DNA from: Terriglobia bacterium
GTDB taxonomy: Bacteria > Acidobacteriota > Terriglobia > Terriglobales > SCQP01
Length of the DNA stretch: 58,327 nt
Assembly (NCBI GenBank): GCA_021323595.1
Contig: JAJPKR010000003.1
Span: 1-58,327 of the forward strand
Direction of reading: 5' to 3'
Shown here: piece by piece, positions 1 to 8,035 of the stretch
How positions within the stretch are numbered: the stretch's first letter is position 1
Layout of the letters: each line of letters opens with the position of its first letter
Translations under genes and position numbers: made by a program
The notes under the pieces: generated by a model
Databases searched by the model: none
Seen by the model: the letters and a program-made list of their open reading frames with translations, nothing else
What the model was told of the DNA's origin: nothing

Positions 1-590
1 ATCCCCGCCCCCGTCACCGCCGCCGACGAGATCGTCGCCGTCGCCGTCCCCGTGTTCGTCACCGCCACCGACAGCGTCGAGCTCTGCCCCACCGTCACGC
101 TGCCGAAACTCAAGCTCGTCGGGTTCGCCACCAAAGGACCGCGATTCGGTCTTCCGTTACCGTGGAGGCTGACCGCAAGCGCACTGCTGCTATCGGACGT
201 AGCGATTGTGAGTGAGCCATCGTCGGTGGTCGCGGTTGTGGGAGCGAACACCACCGCGATCGATACCGTCTGCCCCGCATCCACGACGATCGGGAGCGCG
301 GGCGCCGACGAGGCCAAGCTGAACCCGCTCCCCGTCACGTTCGCTTGCGAGACAGTGATCGCCGTCGTTCCGGAATTGGCGAGCGAGACGTTCTGGGTCG
401 CCTGAGTGCCGACCGTGACGTCGCCAAAATTGATCACCGATGGGGCGACCGTGAAATGAGCCGCTGTTGGCGTGCTGGAAGCGGCGGAAACGATGTTTGC
501 CTGGCCGCCACAGCCGGTAAGCGTTGCGATCGCTGCCAGCCCAAATGCGACGGCTAAATATGACCTGCACGCACGACCAACTCGGTTCAT
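1..590 (-). CDS. Choice-of-anchor-D domain lipoprotein, partial (C-terminus beyond left edge)
   Basis: An open frame starts at the ATG complementary to 588-590 and runs unbroken off the left edge. The N-terminus is a lipoprotein signal peptide: a basic start, a hydrophobic stretch and the lipobox LTGC at residues 24-27. The mature part carries tandem immunoglobulin-like repeats of the ASH/choice-of-anchor-D type, each with an INFGDVTVG or LSFGSVTVG signature followed by a SGT/NTGT turn; at least one and a half repeats are visible. The start is preceded by GGGCAAAGGG, a reasonable ribosome site. It is divergent from a related lipoprotein at 1155-1859. Such domains are surface or adhesive modules in many soil bacteria; the exact role here is unknown. 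Confidence 0.8.
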   Translation of the reverse strand, partial: MNRVGRACRSYLAVAFGLAAIATLTGCGGQANIVSAASSTPTAAHFTVAPSVINFGDVTVGTQATQNVSLANSGTTAITVSQANVTGSGFSLASSAPALPIVVDAGQTVSIAVVFAPTTATTDDGSLTIATSDSSSALAVSLHGNGRPNRGPLVANPTSLSFGSVTVGQSSTLSVAVTNTGTATATISSAAVTGAG

Positions 591-1154
591 CCCTTTGCCC
601 TCGACTGCGACTGATCGCTCGGCCAAGAGTCACTGGACACAGGCCAAACGACGAGACTCACTCGCCAACGAAGGGGCAACCGTGCGATACAAACCTGCAC
701 GGCTCACGCCAAAGCCGTATCTCTAAGGCGATCAACCGAGCGCACGCGTGCGCTGTTCGCGAGAGCAGCGGGAGCCGCGACACCTTTCGCGTCATCGCAG
801 TCAGACTCGGCGCGGCCCGAGCATCTGCCCATCGGGCCAAGGTCACGCCACGATATTTCCCCGCCTGGGCTGCGATCATCCGGGTTCGATGTGGGTCTCC
901 CGCGCCCGTCTCGCTTTTCGGAATGCCGAAAGAGTGGAAGCAGTAAGCACCGCAAGGGAACCAAATGCGCGAAGCGTTGCCCGGCAGGTCAGCCCGATAC
1001 GATTCTTCGCGTGCTGCGAAACTTTTGCCTATCGACCGACGCCCCGGCGCCCTAAACCGTCGCTGACGAACCAGGGATTTCCGCACTGGAACCCGGAATC
1101 GGATCTGGCCACCGACTTGCATGACATCGGCGCGACCGAAAAGTGTGCCTCGTA
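591..1154. other. Divergent intergenic region, no gene recognised
   Basis: About 560 bp separate two divergent lipoprotein genes. Open frames on both strands are arginine- and serine-rich and match no family I know, so I treat them as chance frames of GC-rich DNA. The promoters of both lipoproteins should lie here, but I could not place convincing -35/-10 pairs. Confidence 0.4.
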
Positions 1155-1859
1155 ATGAGCGCCCCCCGAATCTCTCCTTCCGCTCGCGGCTGGTTTCGGA
1201 TCACTCCCATTGGTTCTGGCGTGCTCGCATGCCTGATGCTCACGGCTTGCGGGGGCAAACAGCAGCTGACCAGCCAACCGCCACCACCGCCTCCGCAGGG
1301 CACGCTCACGATCACACCTTCGCAACTCAGTTTTGGAACGGTAAGCGTAGGCGCGAGTGCGACTCTGACACTCGACGTGGCCAACAGCGGATCAGCGGCA
1401 GTCTTGATCTCCAACGTGCAGCTGACCGGCAACGGATTCAGTTGGGTCGCCGGTGCACCTACGCTGCCGCTCACGATTGCCGCCGGCAAGAGCGTTTCTT
1501 GGTTGGTCGCCTTCGCACCACAGGCTTCCGGTGCTCAGAGCGGGTCTCTTTCGATCGCCAGCAACGCCTCCGACTCCAGCCTCAATATCGATCTCGCGGG
1601 TAGCGGCGCGGCGCACCACGCCGTGGCGCTGACCTGGGCGCCGAGCGCTTCGCCGGTGAACGGATATAACGTTTATCGCGGCGACGGGCAGTCCGGCACG
1701 TTCGTCCGGATCACCACCGCTCCGATTGCGAATACGAACTTTAGCGATTCAACCGTGCTAGCTGGCCAGACTTACCATTACGCGGTGACCGCGGTCGATT
1801 CGCAAGGCGCGGAGAGCTCGTTCTCCAACCAAGTCACCGTCACGATTCCAAATCTCTAA
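1155..1859 (+). CDS. Lipoprotein with choice-of-anchor-D and fibronectin type III-like domains
   Basis: The frame is open from a GTG at 1143; the ATG at 1155 (MSAPRIS) gives a 234-residue product and is preferred. A long basic N-region and hydrophobic core end in the lipobox LTAC, so the product is probably anchored to a membrane through its Cys. A proline run (PPPPPP) forms a linker. An ASH/choice-of-anchor-D repeat follows (LSFGTVSVG, then VAFAPQASGAQSGSLSI), and the C-terminus is fibronectin type III-like (GYNVYRGDGQSGTF, then YHYAVTAVDSQGAES). It resembles the divergent lipoprotein at 1-590, suggesting duplication. Function unknown, probably extracytoplasmic binding or structure. Confidence 0.8.
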   Translation: MSAPRISPSARGWFRITPIGSGVLACLMLTACGGKQQLTSQPPPPPPQGTLTITPSQLSFGTVSVGASATLTLDVANSGSAAVLISNVQLTGNGFSWVAGAPTLPLTIAAGKSVSWLVAFAPQASGAQSGSLSIASNASDSSLNIDLAGSGAAHHAVALTWAPSASPVNGYNVYRGDGQSGTFVRITTAPIANTNFSDSTVLAGQTYHYAVTAVDSQGAESSFSNQVTVTIPNL

Positions 1860-1916
1860 CCTCACCGTTCGGCCTCTTGCGCTTGAAGCCGCTGCCTGAC
1901 CGGTATCCCTGGCCGG

Positions 1917-1943
1917 TCAAGTCCAAGCGAAAACCGCCGATAA
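1917..1943 (+). promoter_or_regulatory. Candidate sigma28 (FliA) promoter of the HDOD gene
   Basis: TCAAGTCC, an 11-base spacer and GCCGATAA match the FliA consensus (TAAAGTTT-N11-GCCGATAA); the -10 element is exact. It ends nine bases before the ATG at 1952, so the transcript would be leaderless or nearly so. Confidence 0.6.
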
Positions 1944-1951
1944 CAACAGGG

Positions 1952-2533
1952 ATGAACGAATTCACCCTGCCGGGCTCGCTCGCCGCCCTGAACCGATGCC
2001 TGGGCGAATACCCGCTGGATTTGGCTAGGATTGCAGAGCGCGTGGCGCGTTTTCCCGCACTGGCCCGCCGGATTCGCCGCGCCAGCCCACGGGCAAATCT
2101 CGAAGAAGGCATCATCTCCCTTGGATCGGAGGGCATGCGCCTGCTCGTATGGCACACGGCGCTGAGCGCATCCTCGCTCGGCCGTCGCTGGTGCCCGGTC
2201 GCTAGGCTGTGCCGTCGGTTGGCGCTGGCCAACGGCTATCCGCTGCCGCAGCGGGCCTATTTGGCCGGACTCATTTACGATCTAGGCCGCCTCCCTCTGG
2301 TCGCGGCGGGCGCCGACCCCGGCGCTCCCATCGCCATCGAGCGCCGGGGCTGGGGATTCGACCACTGCCAGATGGGAGCTTGGTTAGGCCGCGCTTGGAA
2401 TTTTCCTCCGGACCTCGTCGAGGTGATGAAGCACCATCACCAACCTGAGCGCGCGATGCTCGATCCTCAACTCGTGGCCCTGGTCGCGGCGGCGGATGAA
2501 TTCACTCACCACCCGGCAAGGATTGCCCACTAA
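1952..2533 (+). CDS. HDOD domain protein, short form
   Basis: Chosen start is ATG 1952 (MNEFTLPGSL); the frame is also open from a TTG at 1877. The 193-residue protein is a compact HDOD domain (a non-catalytic HD-like fold found in signalling proteins): an N-terminal helical part (LARIAERVARFPALARRIRRAS), a central ISLGSEGMRLLVWHTAL segment like the usual SLG helix, and the HD-like core ending in VMKHHHQPERA. It has no extra output domain. Its sigma28-like promoter and its position just before flgF tie it to motility. HDOD proteins in flagellar systems are often linked to regulation or c-di-GMP signalling; its partner is not evident here. Confidence 0.7.
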   Translation: MNEFTLPGSLAALNRCLGEYPLDLARIAERVARFPALARRIRRASPRANLEEGIISLGSEGMRLLVWHTALSASSLGRRWCPVARLCRRLALANGYPLPQRAYLAGLIYDLGRLPLVAAGADPGAPIAIERRGWGFDHCQMGAWLGRAWNFPPDLVEVMKHHHQPERAMLDPQLVALVAAADEFTHHPARIAH

Positions 2534-2574
2534 CCGGCAATTGCTGTTCGTCATCCCAGGCCGTGCCCATCGAA

Positions 2575-2600
2575 CCCGCCCAAAATTCTAGCCGGGCGGG
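2575..2600. repeat. Inverted repeat upstream of flgF
   Basis: CCCGCCC (2575-2581) and GGGCGGG (2594-2600) form a 7-bp stem with a 12-base loop between the HDOD stop and the flgF promoter. No T-tract follows, so it may be a weak terminator or a protein-binding site. Confidence 0.35.
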
Positions 2601-2631
2601 AGAGATTGGTAAGACGCTCTTAATATCGTTT

Positions 2632-2647
2632 TGGACCGCGGCGTGCA
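2632..2647 (+). promoter_or_regulatory. Candidate sigma54 promoter of flgF operon
   Basis: TGGACCG-CGGC-GTGCA has GG and GC at exactly the -24/-12 spacing of sigma54 promoters (TGGCACG-N4-TTGCA). The GC lies 13 bases before the flgF ATG, predicting transcription from about 2658, almost at the start codon. Confidence 0.45.
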
Positions 2648-2659
2648 CCAGCGCTCGGC

Positions 2660-3400
2660 ATGGAGAGCGGGTATTACGCAGCCCTCACCGGCCTGCTGGC
2701 GCGCACGCAAGCCCTGGACGTAATCGCCAACAATCTCGCCAATACCGCGACCGCCGGCTACAAGGCGCAACGCGAGTTCTATTCGGCTCTCACGGCTAGC
2801 TCGAATGCCGCCCAACTCAGCCCGCTCAATCGCGCCGTTAATGATTATTCCGTTCTCGGCGGCATGGGACTCGACCTGTCGCAAGGGAACCTTCAGCCCA
2901 CCGGCAATCCCCTCGATTTGGCTCTTCAGGGAGGCGGATTCTTTGTGGCCAATACGCCGCGCGGGGTTCGCTATACCCGAAATGGCCACTTTCACCTCAG
3001 CACGAGGGGAATCCTTCTCAGTGACACGGGCGATCCCATTCTGGATCCACGCGGAAAGCCAGTTCGCCTGCCGGCCGGCCCGGTGACCGTCAGTCCGGAC
3101 GGCACGATTTCCGCCGATGGCGCCATTGTCGCCAAACTCCAAATCGCGAACTTCGCCGCCGGGGTGGCGCTGACGCCGGAAGGAGCATCGTATTTCGCTG
3201 CTCCCGCCGGTGCCGCGCGCCCGGCCGCGGCCGCCTCAGTCGTGCAGGGGAGTCTCGAACAGGCCAATCTCAGCCCGATCGAGGGCATGGTGGGCTTGAT
3301 CGAATTACAGCGCAACGCCGAGCTGCTGCAAAAGGCTCTGACCACCTTCGATCGTGATTTCAATCAAACGGCAGTGACCGATCTGCCCCATATCAGTTAG
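2660..3400 (+). CDS. flgF: Flagellar basal-body rod protein FlgF
   Basis: 246 residues, normal for FlgF, a proximal rod subunit exported by the flagellar type III system. The N-terminal rod signature includes ANNLAN at residues 23-28 followed by TATAGYKAQR. A central FlgE/F/G-type beta domain contains TGNPLDLALQGGGFFV and the C-terminus ends in the amphipathic rod helix (GMVGLIELQRNAELLQKAL). It opens the cluster flgF-flgG-flgA-flgH-flgI-flgJ; flgG begins nine bases after its stop. No Shine-Dalgarno sequence precedes the ATG. Confidence 0.93.
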   Translation: MESGYYAALTGLLARTQALDVIANNLANTATAGYKAQREFYSALTASSNAAQLSPLNRAVNDYSVLGGMGLDLSQGNLQPTGNPLDLALQGGGFFVANTPRGVRYTRNGHFHLSTRGILLSDTGDPILDPRGKPVRLPAGPVTVSPDGTISADGAIVAKLQIANFAAGVALTPEGASYFAAPAGAARPAAAASVVQGSLEQANLSPIEGMVGLIELQRNAELLQKALTTFDRDFNQTAVTDLPHIS

Positions 3401-3409
3401 GAGAGTTCC

Positions 3410-4198
3410 ATGATTCGCGCGTTGCAAACCGCCGCCAGCGGCATGATGGCCCAGCAATTGAACCTGGACAATATCGCCAATAATCTCGCCAACGCCAGCA
3501 CCGCCGGTTTCCGCGAGCGGCGCTTGCAATTTGAAGATCTGCTCTACCAAAGCCTGGTCGCCCCTGGTTCGGCGGCGACGCAACAGACGACCGCGGTCGG
3601 TCTTCAGATCGGCTTGGGAACCCGCACCGATGCCTCGGAGATCTTGCGGAGCGAGGGCGAGATGCAGTCCACCGGGAATCCTCTGGATCTGGCCATTCAG
3701 GGCGAGGGCTTCTTTCAGGTGCAGCAGCCCGACGGCACTATCGCCTACACCCGATCCGGCGAGTTCCATCTCGACTCCCAAGGCAATCTGGTCACGTCGG
3801 AGGGGAGCCCGCTGCAGCCCAGTATCACCATTCCCGCCGGCGCCACTTCCATCAACATCGGCAGCGATGGCACCGTCAGCGTGACCATGCCCGGTCAATC
3901 CAACGCACAACAAGTCGGCACCATCACCTTGGCGCTGTTTCCGAATCCCGGCGGCCTGAACAGCATTGGCCGCAACCTCTTTACACCCACCACCGCCTCG
4001 GGCGATCCCGTCGTGGGCAATCCGGGCGGCAGCCAAGGCTTGGGCACGTTGCAGCAGGGCATGCTCGAGGGTTCGAACGTGAGCGTCGTCGATGAGTTCG
4101 TCCAGATGATCCTGGCGCAGCGGGCCTACGAGGCCAACTCCAAGGTGGTTAGCACCGCTGACCAGATGTACCAAACGACCAACAACATGAAGCAATAG
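3410..4198 (+). CDS. flgG: Flagellar distal rod protein FlgG
   Basis: 262 residues, the usual length for FlgG, the distal rod subunit that spans the P- and L-rings. It starts MIRALQTAASGM with ANNLAN at residues 23-28. The middle has the STGNPLDLAIQGEGFF signature and the C-terminus the FlgG-type helix (NVSVVDEFVQMILAQRAYEAN). A good ribosome site (TAGGAGAG) lies upstream. It is co-directional with flgF and flgA with gaps of a few bases. Confidence 0.96.
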   Translation: MIRALQTAASGMMAQQLNLDNIANNLANASTAGFRERRLQFEDLLYQSLVAPGSAATQQTTAVGLQIGLGTRTDASEILRSEGEMQSTGNPLDLAIQGEGFFQVQQPDGTIAYTRSGEFHLDSQGNLVTSEGSPLQPSITIPAGATSINIGSDGTVSVTMPGQSNAQQVGTITLALFPNPGGLNSIGRNLFTPTTASGDPVVGNPGGSQGLGTLQQGMLEGSNVSVVDEFVQMILAQRAYEANSKVVSTADQMYQTTNNMKQ

Positions 4199-4200
4199 CC

Positions 4201-4839
4201 ATGCCGCCGGCACCTGGATTTCTTCGGCCCCGCATTCGCTCTCGTTCCGCCACTGTGGCGATTGTGGCAACGGTGCTCTTGGCCGGCAGGCTCTCCGCTA
4301 CCCGTCCCAGACCGTTGACCGACCAAGAGATTCGGCGCTCGATCGCCAACGCTTTGCGCGCGGCCGGCGTGCCCGGTGCGCTAGCCGCCCTGCACTCGCA
4401 AAGGCTCTCCGCGCCGGTCACGGTAACCGTCGCGCAGCCCAGGTTGCGAGTGGTGGCCATTCGGCCCGATCCACTTGAGGGCGTGACACGCTTTCAAATG
4501 GTCGCCGAAGCCGAGCCTCATCTTCTGCCCTTTGAGGTGAGCCTCGCGGAATTGATCCACTTCCCCGGCGGCGTGCCGGCATGGTACTCGTCTCGGCCCG
4601 GTAAAGGGCTTCCCTTCGCGAACGAAAACCGCCGCGTCCCGCTTCACACGGATTGGCTGGTGTGTCCGAGTCATCCCGCGATCCTGACGATTCTTGCGGC
4701 TCGCTTTCGCGTGAACCTATCCGTCCGTCCCTTGGAACTGGGGGCGCGCGGCCAAACGATCCGCGTGCGCGATGTAGCGGGAAAGCGCGTCTTGCGCGCG
4801 GCTGTGATCGGTCCCGACCAGTTGGAGATTCGTGAATGA
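4201..4839 (+). CDS. flgA: P-ring assembly chaperone FlgA
   Basis: 212 residues. FlgA is a periplasmic chaperone for P-ring (FlgI) assembly. The arginine-rich N-terminus followed by ATVAIVATVLLAG is an export signal. The C-terminal part (about 130-212) fits the FlgA/SAF fold: a wall of short strands ending RVNLSVRPLELGARGQTIRV and RDVAGKRVLRAAVIG, the typical FlgA ending. Sequence conservation is otherwise low, as is usual for FlgA, so position between flgG and flgH supports the call. The last eight bases overlap the first possible start of flgH. Confidence 0.85.
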   Translation: MPPAPGFLRPRIRSRSATVAIVATVLLAGRLSATRPRPLTDQEIRRSIANALRAAGVPGALAALHSQRLSAPVTVTVAQPRLRVVAIRPDPLEGVTRFQMVAEAEPHLLPFEVSLAELIHFPGGVPAWYSSRPGKGLPFANENRRVPLHTDWLVCPSHPAILTILAARFRVNLSVRPLELGARGQTIRVRDVAGKRVLRAAVIGPDQLEIRE

Positions 4840-4849
4840 GGAAGGCGGC

Positions 4850-5551
4850 ATGACACGGCGCCCAGTGTTCGTCTTGCTTTTCCTGTGCTTCTCGATCCCC
4901 GCCATGGCGGCCGGCGGGGGCCCGCCGAAAGCGCGTGCCGATAACGCCAGCCTCGCGGCGTATTTGCGTCGCGTGCGCTTGCCGCCGCCCGCTGCCCCGC
5001 CACCGCTCGGCAGCATTTGGGTTGATCATGGCCCCCTCTCGTTCACGGGCGCCGACGTCCAGGCGCTGCGAGTCGGCGATCTGATCACCATCCACGTCGT
5101 CGAAAACACGACGGCGGTAGGCTCGGGCTCCGTCCAGGCCAAGCGCGATTTCTCGGCCCAGTCGGGACTGCTGCAAATGTTCGGCCAGATCGGCCCGCGC
5201 AGCGGCTTGAGCAATCTTTTCGGCCCCAGCTCGAATCAAGCTCTCGCCGGCCAAGCTCAAACCGCATCCAGCACCACGCTAAGCACCGATCTTACGGGCC
5301 AGGTTGTCGCCCGTCTTCTCAACGGCTTGATGGTGATCGAAGCGCGGCGCAGCGTCCGCATGAACAATCAGCAGGAGACGGCAATTCTGCGCGGGCTGGT
5401 GCGGCCCCAAGATGTCGCCCCCAATAACACCGTGTTGTCGAGCTCGCTCGGCGACCTTGAAGTCGAACTCCTTGGAAAAGGCGTGATCAGCGATAATACA
5501 CGGCCGCCGAATCCGATCACGAATTTCCTCCTCAAACTGTTTGGGTTTTGA
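4850..5551 (+). CDS. flgH: Flagellar L-ring protein FlgH
   Basis: 233 residues from ATG 4850 (MTRRPVFV), preceded by GAGGAAGG; an ATG at 4832 would overlap flgA. FlgH forms the outer-membrane L-ring. Family signatures are clear: GSIWVDHGPLSFTGADVQALRVGDLITI, the VVARLLNGLMVIEARRSVRMN segment and VLRPQDVAP-like GLVRPQDVAPNNTV with the terminal NFLLKLFGF. Unusually, there is no lipobox: the signal peptide ends AMA before AGGG and no Cys follows it, whereas classical FlgH is a lipoprotein. flgI begins two bases after the stop. Confidence 0.94.
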   Translation: MTRRPVFVLLFLCFSIPAMAAGGGPPKARADNASLAAYLRRVRLPPPAAPPPLGSIWVDHGPLSFTGADVQALRVGDLITIHVVENTTAVGSGSVQAKRDFSAQSGLLQMFGQIGPRSGLSNLFGPSSNQALAGQAQTASSTTLSTDLTGQVVARLLNGLMVIEARRSVRMNNQQETAILRGLVRPQDVAPNNTVLSSSLGDLEVELLGKGVISDNTRPPNPITNFLLKLFGF

Positions 5552-5552
5552 G

Positions 5553-6668
5553 ATGATCCGCACCGCTTCTTGCATCCTCCTGTTGACCGCTCTCCTGGCC
5601 GGTGGCGCCACGGCCCCCACTCCCGCCGTGCCCAACACCGTGCGCTTGCTCGACATCGCTGGAATCGAAGGCGTGCGCGCCAACTCCTTGATCGGATACG
5701 GACTCGTCGTGGGTCTGAACGGAACGGGCGACCAACGGCAGAGCATCTTTACCACTCAAACCCTGGCCAACGTCCTCCGCCGCATGGGCGTGCAATACGA
5801 CACGACACAAGTTCAGACTCACAACACGGCAGCCGTCTTCGTCACCGCGCAGTTGCCTCCGTTCGCTCGTCCCGGGACGAAAATCGACGTCACTGTCTCC
5901 TCCCTAGGCGACGCCAAGAGCATCGAGGGTGGCTTGCTGCTGTTAACGCCTCTGCTCGGTCCCGACGGCGTCGTTTACGCCGACGCGCAGGGTCCGCTCA
6001 CGTTGGGCGGCTATTCCGCCGGCCAAAGCGGCAATTCCGTCCGCGTCAACCAGGCCAATGTCGCGATCATTCCCAACGGAGGCATTGTGGAACGGGGAGT
6101 CGACGTCAACTTGGACGGCATGAAGACCCTGCGCTTGCTGCTCAATCGCCCCGACTTCGAAACTGCTCACAATGCCGCGGCGGCCATCAACGCCGTGATC
6201 GGCAGCAATGTGGCGCAGGCGGTGGATAGTCGCTGCATTGCGGTTACGCCTCCCCAAGGACAGTCCGTACCGGATCTGTTGGCGCGCCTGGAAGACGTTC
6301 CTGTGACCGTTCATGCCGCGGCGAAAGTCGTGGTCGACGAGCGCACCGGCACCATCGTGTTGGGCCAGGCGGTTACCTTGGGCGCGGTTTCAATCCTGCA
6401 CGGCGATCTGGCCATCGAAATCTCCACCCGCTACCAAGTCTCCCAGCCCGCGCCGTTTTCGCCCCAAGGGCAAACGGTGGTTGTGCCGCAAACGCAGGTT
6501 TCCGCGGCGGAAACCCCCACGCGCCATATCGAACTGGGAGCCGGCGCCACCGTCGAGGATCTAGTGCGCGGGTTGCAGGCAGCCAACGCCAGCGCGCGCG
6601 ATATTGTGGCGATTCTTCAGGCTCTAGAAGCCGCGGGCGCCTTGCACGGCGAGTTGGAGGTCATATGA
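5553..6668 (+). CDS. flgI: Flagellar P-ring protein FlgI
   Basis: 371 residues from ATG 5553 (MIRTASC); a TTG at 5541 is a poorer alternative. FlgI makes the periplasmic P-ring. A signal peptide (ILLLTALLAGGATA) precedes highly conserved FlgI sequence: VRLLDIAGIEGVRANSLIGYGLVVGLNGTGD, ANVLRRMGV, NTAAVFVTAQLPPFARPGTKIDVTVSSLGDAKSIEGG, and the ending VRGLQAANASARDIVAILQALEAAGALHGELEVI. flgJ overlaps the last four bases (ATGA). Confidence 0.97.
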   Translation: MIRTASCILLLTALLAGGATAPTPAVPNTVRLLDIAGIEGVRANSLIGYGLVVGLNGTGDQRQSIFTTQTLANVLRRMGVQYDTTQVQTHNTAAVFVTAQLPPFARPGTKIDVTVSSLGDAKSIEGGLLLLTPLLGPDGVVYADAQGPLTLGGYSAGQSGNSVRVNQANVAIIPNGGIVERGVDVNLDGMKTLRLLLNRPDFETAHNAAAAINAVIGSNVAQAVDSRCIAVTPPQGQSVPDLLARLEDVPVTVHAAAKVVVDERTGTIVLGQAVTLGAVSILHGDLAIEISTRYQVSQPAPFSPQGQTVVVPQTQVSAAETPTRHIELGAGATVEDLVRGLQAANASARDIVAILQALEAAGALHGELEVI

Positions 6669-7012
6669 ACGCGATTCTGACCTCGCGACCCCAGTTGGGT
6701 CCGGCGGCGGAACAACAATATAAGATTAAAGCCAACGCGGAGGCTTTCGAAGCCATCCTCTTGCAACATTGGTGGGCGAGCATGGCCCAAAGCGAATTGG
6801 GCGGCGAGGAACAAGACCCTGCCCTGGCGACCTTTCAATCCTGCGGGATGCAAGCCGTGAGCCTTGCGGTCGCCCACGGTGGCGGCATCGGGATTGCCCG
6901 GCTGCTGGAACAGGCTTTGGAGAAAAGGCCTGCTGAACTACCCCTGAAACCCGGCCGTTCCCCAGACGAAGCAGCGGCCAAACCCGGCAGCAGCGGCGGC
7001 GCCCGGCTTTAA
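6665..7012 (+). CDS. flgJ: Rod-binding protein, FlgJ N-terminal domain only
   Basis: 115 residues. Residues 20-85 match the FlgJ rod-cap/rod-binding domain (KANAEAFEAILLQHWWASM, then GIGIARLLEQAL). The C-terminal muramidase domain of enterobacterial FlgJ is absent, as in many phyla where a separate enzyme opens the cell wall. The tail is low-complexity. It overlaps flgI by four bases, so it is translationally coupled. Confidence 0.85.
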   Translation: MNAILTSRPQLGPAAEQQYKIKANAEAFEAILLQHWWASMAQSELGGEEQDPALATFQSCGMQAVSLAVAHGGGIGIARLLEQALEKRPAELPLKPGRSPDEAAAKPGSSGGARL

Positions 7013-7030
7013 GCGACGAGGCGCTCAGGG

Positions 7031-7046
7031 TGGCATTCTGCGTGCT
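7031..7046 (+). promoter_or_regulatory. Candidate sigma54 promoter upstream of flgM
   Basis: TGGCATT-CTGC-GTGCT has GG and GC at the canonical -24/-12 spacing. It lies between flgJ and flgM, about 75 bp ahead of a sigma28-like site, giving flgM two possible promoters. Confidence 0.5.
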
Positions 7047-7104
7047 GGCACGCAGCCGGAGATCGGACCGGCGGTACGACATGAAAAAAAGCTTGCCGGG
7101 ACAT

Positions 7105-7131
7105 TAAAGTCCGCTTACTGCCGGCCGATAT
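7105..7131 (+). promoter_or_regulatory. Sigma28 (FliA) promoter of flgM
   Basis: TAAAGTCC, 11 bases and GCCGATAT is an excellent FliA match (TAAAGTTT-N11-GCCGATAA). It is 24 bp upstream of the flgM ATG. Sigma28 control of its own anti-sigma factor is a classical feedback loop. Confidence 0.75.
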
Positions 7132-7155
7132 CCAGAGTGAAAGGCGAGCCATCGA

Positions 7156-7458
7156 ATGCGTATCAATCCCAATCCCAACGCCAGCGACCCCGCTCTGCGG
7201 CGGCTCGAGCGCTCGGAATCCACGCCTGCCGCCTCGAATTCCGGCGTCATGCCGGCGGCCGGCGAGGATACGGCACAACTGTCCTTTGCCGGCGGCGCGG
7301 TGTCGGCCCTGAAGAGCCGTTTGGCATCGATGCCGGAGGTGCGCCAGGAACGCGTGCAAGCTTTGCGTCAAGCACTGGCATCGGGCGCATATCGCGTCAA
7401 CTCCCAGCAGTTGGCGGACGCCGTGTTTAACGATCTGCTGGGTTCGGTGCGCCAATAA
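7156..7458 (+). CDS. flgM: Anti-sigma28 factor FlgM
   Basis: 100 residues, typical for FlgM, which binds and inhibits FliA until it is exported through the finished hook. The N-terminal half is disordered in character (MRINPNPNASDP); the C-terminal sigma-binding part is conserved (VSALKSRLASMPEVRQERVQ, then YRVNSQQLADAVFNDLL). GTGAAAGGCGAG lies upstream of the ATG. Its target FliA is encoded at 42367-43173. Confidence 0.92.
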   Translation: MRINPNPNASDPALRRLERSESTPAASNSGVMPAAGEDTAQLSFAGGAVSALKSRLASMPEVRQERVQALRQALASGAYRVNSQQLADAVFNDLLGSVRQ

Positions 7459-7470
7459 CCCGGGTGAAAC

Positions 7471-7632
7471 GTGAGCGACGAACTCATAATCGGCGCGATT
7501 CCTCCGCTGGCGGAGCAAACGGATTCGCCTGATCCCAGCGCTCGCCGCGGCAAGGCCAAGCGAGCGCCGGCGGCCTCCGACGAGCAAGCGGCCGACGACG
7601 AGCCTGCCCATGAAGTCGACACCACGGTCTGA
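7471..7632 (+). CDS. Small hypothetical protein between flgM and flgN
   Basis: A 53-codon frame starts at GTG 7471, 12 bases after the flgM stop, and ends inside the first codons of flgN (22-base overlap). The product starts MSDELIIGAIPPLAEQ, has a basic middle (RRGKAKRAP) and an acidic end (DEQAADDEPAHEVDTTV). I do not recognise it. Its tight fit between flgM and flgN suggests it is a real member of the unit, perhaps a small export-related peptide, but it could be a chance frame. Confidence 0.45.
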   Translation: MSDELIIGAIPPLAEQTDSPDPSARRGKAKRAPAASDEQAADDEPAHEVDTTV

Positions 7633-8035
7633 CCCGGCGGCGATCCTTGATCATCGCCTGCGACTGCTGCGTGCCCTGGCGGCTGAGTTGCGCACCGCCA
7701 TCGCCGATTTTGCGGCTGGATCGGCCAGCGCAGTTTCGACGCAAGCCGCCAAGCTGGAAGGTCTGTGCACGGCGCTGGCGGGCTGCCCGCCGCTGCCGGC
7801 GCAGTGCGAGGGGAACATCGCGAACATGGCAAGCCTGCTCTCCGAGCTCGGCGAAGTGACCGGTGAGGTTCGCCGCCTCAACCATCACTATGCGGTGCTC
7901 GTTCGTGAGGCGCGCCGCACCGCCGCCGCCCTGCTCCATCATCTTTGCGCGCACGCCGGCGTTTATTCCCATCCGGCCGCGGAAACGCCCGCGCCGGCCG
8001 CGGCTTGCGGCGCCGAACTGAGGGTATCCGCATGA
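7610..8035 (+). CDS. flgN: FlgN-like chaperone for FlgK/FlgL
   Basis: 141 residues. FlgN proteins are small helical cytoplasmic chaperones for the hook-filament junction proteins. This sequence is mostly helix with a long heptad-like segment (residues 10-110: ILDHRLRLLRALAAEL, then NIANMASLLSELGEVTGEVRRLNHHYAVL), fitting the weakly conserved FlgN family, and it lies directly before flgK. Its stop overlaps the flgK start (ATGA). The name rests on size, helical pattern and context. Confidence 0.75.
   Translation: MKSTPRSDPAAILDHRLRLLRALAAELRTAIADFAAGSASAVSTQAAKLEGLCTALAGCPPLPAQCEGNIANMASLLSELGEVTGEVRRLNHHYAVLVREARRTAAALLHHLCAHAGVYSHPAAETPAPAAACGAELRVSA

Noticed and set aside
658-1122. A 154-codon minus-strand frame in the divergent intergenic region
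   Set aside because: It has a chance-like composition, overlaps alternative frames of similar length and shows no recognisable motif.
4936-4943. GCCGATAA inside flgH as a sigma28 promoter
   Set aside because: No -35 element of the TAAAG type lies at the right distance, so it is most likely coding coincidence.
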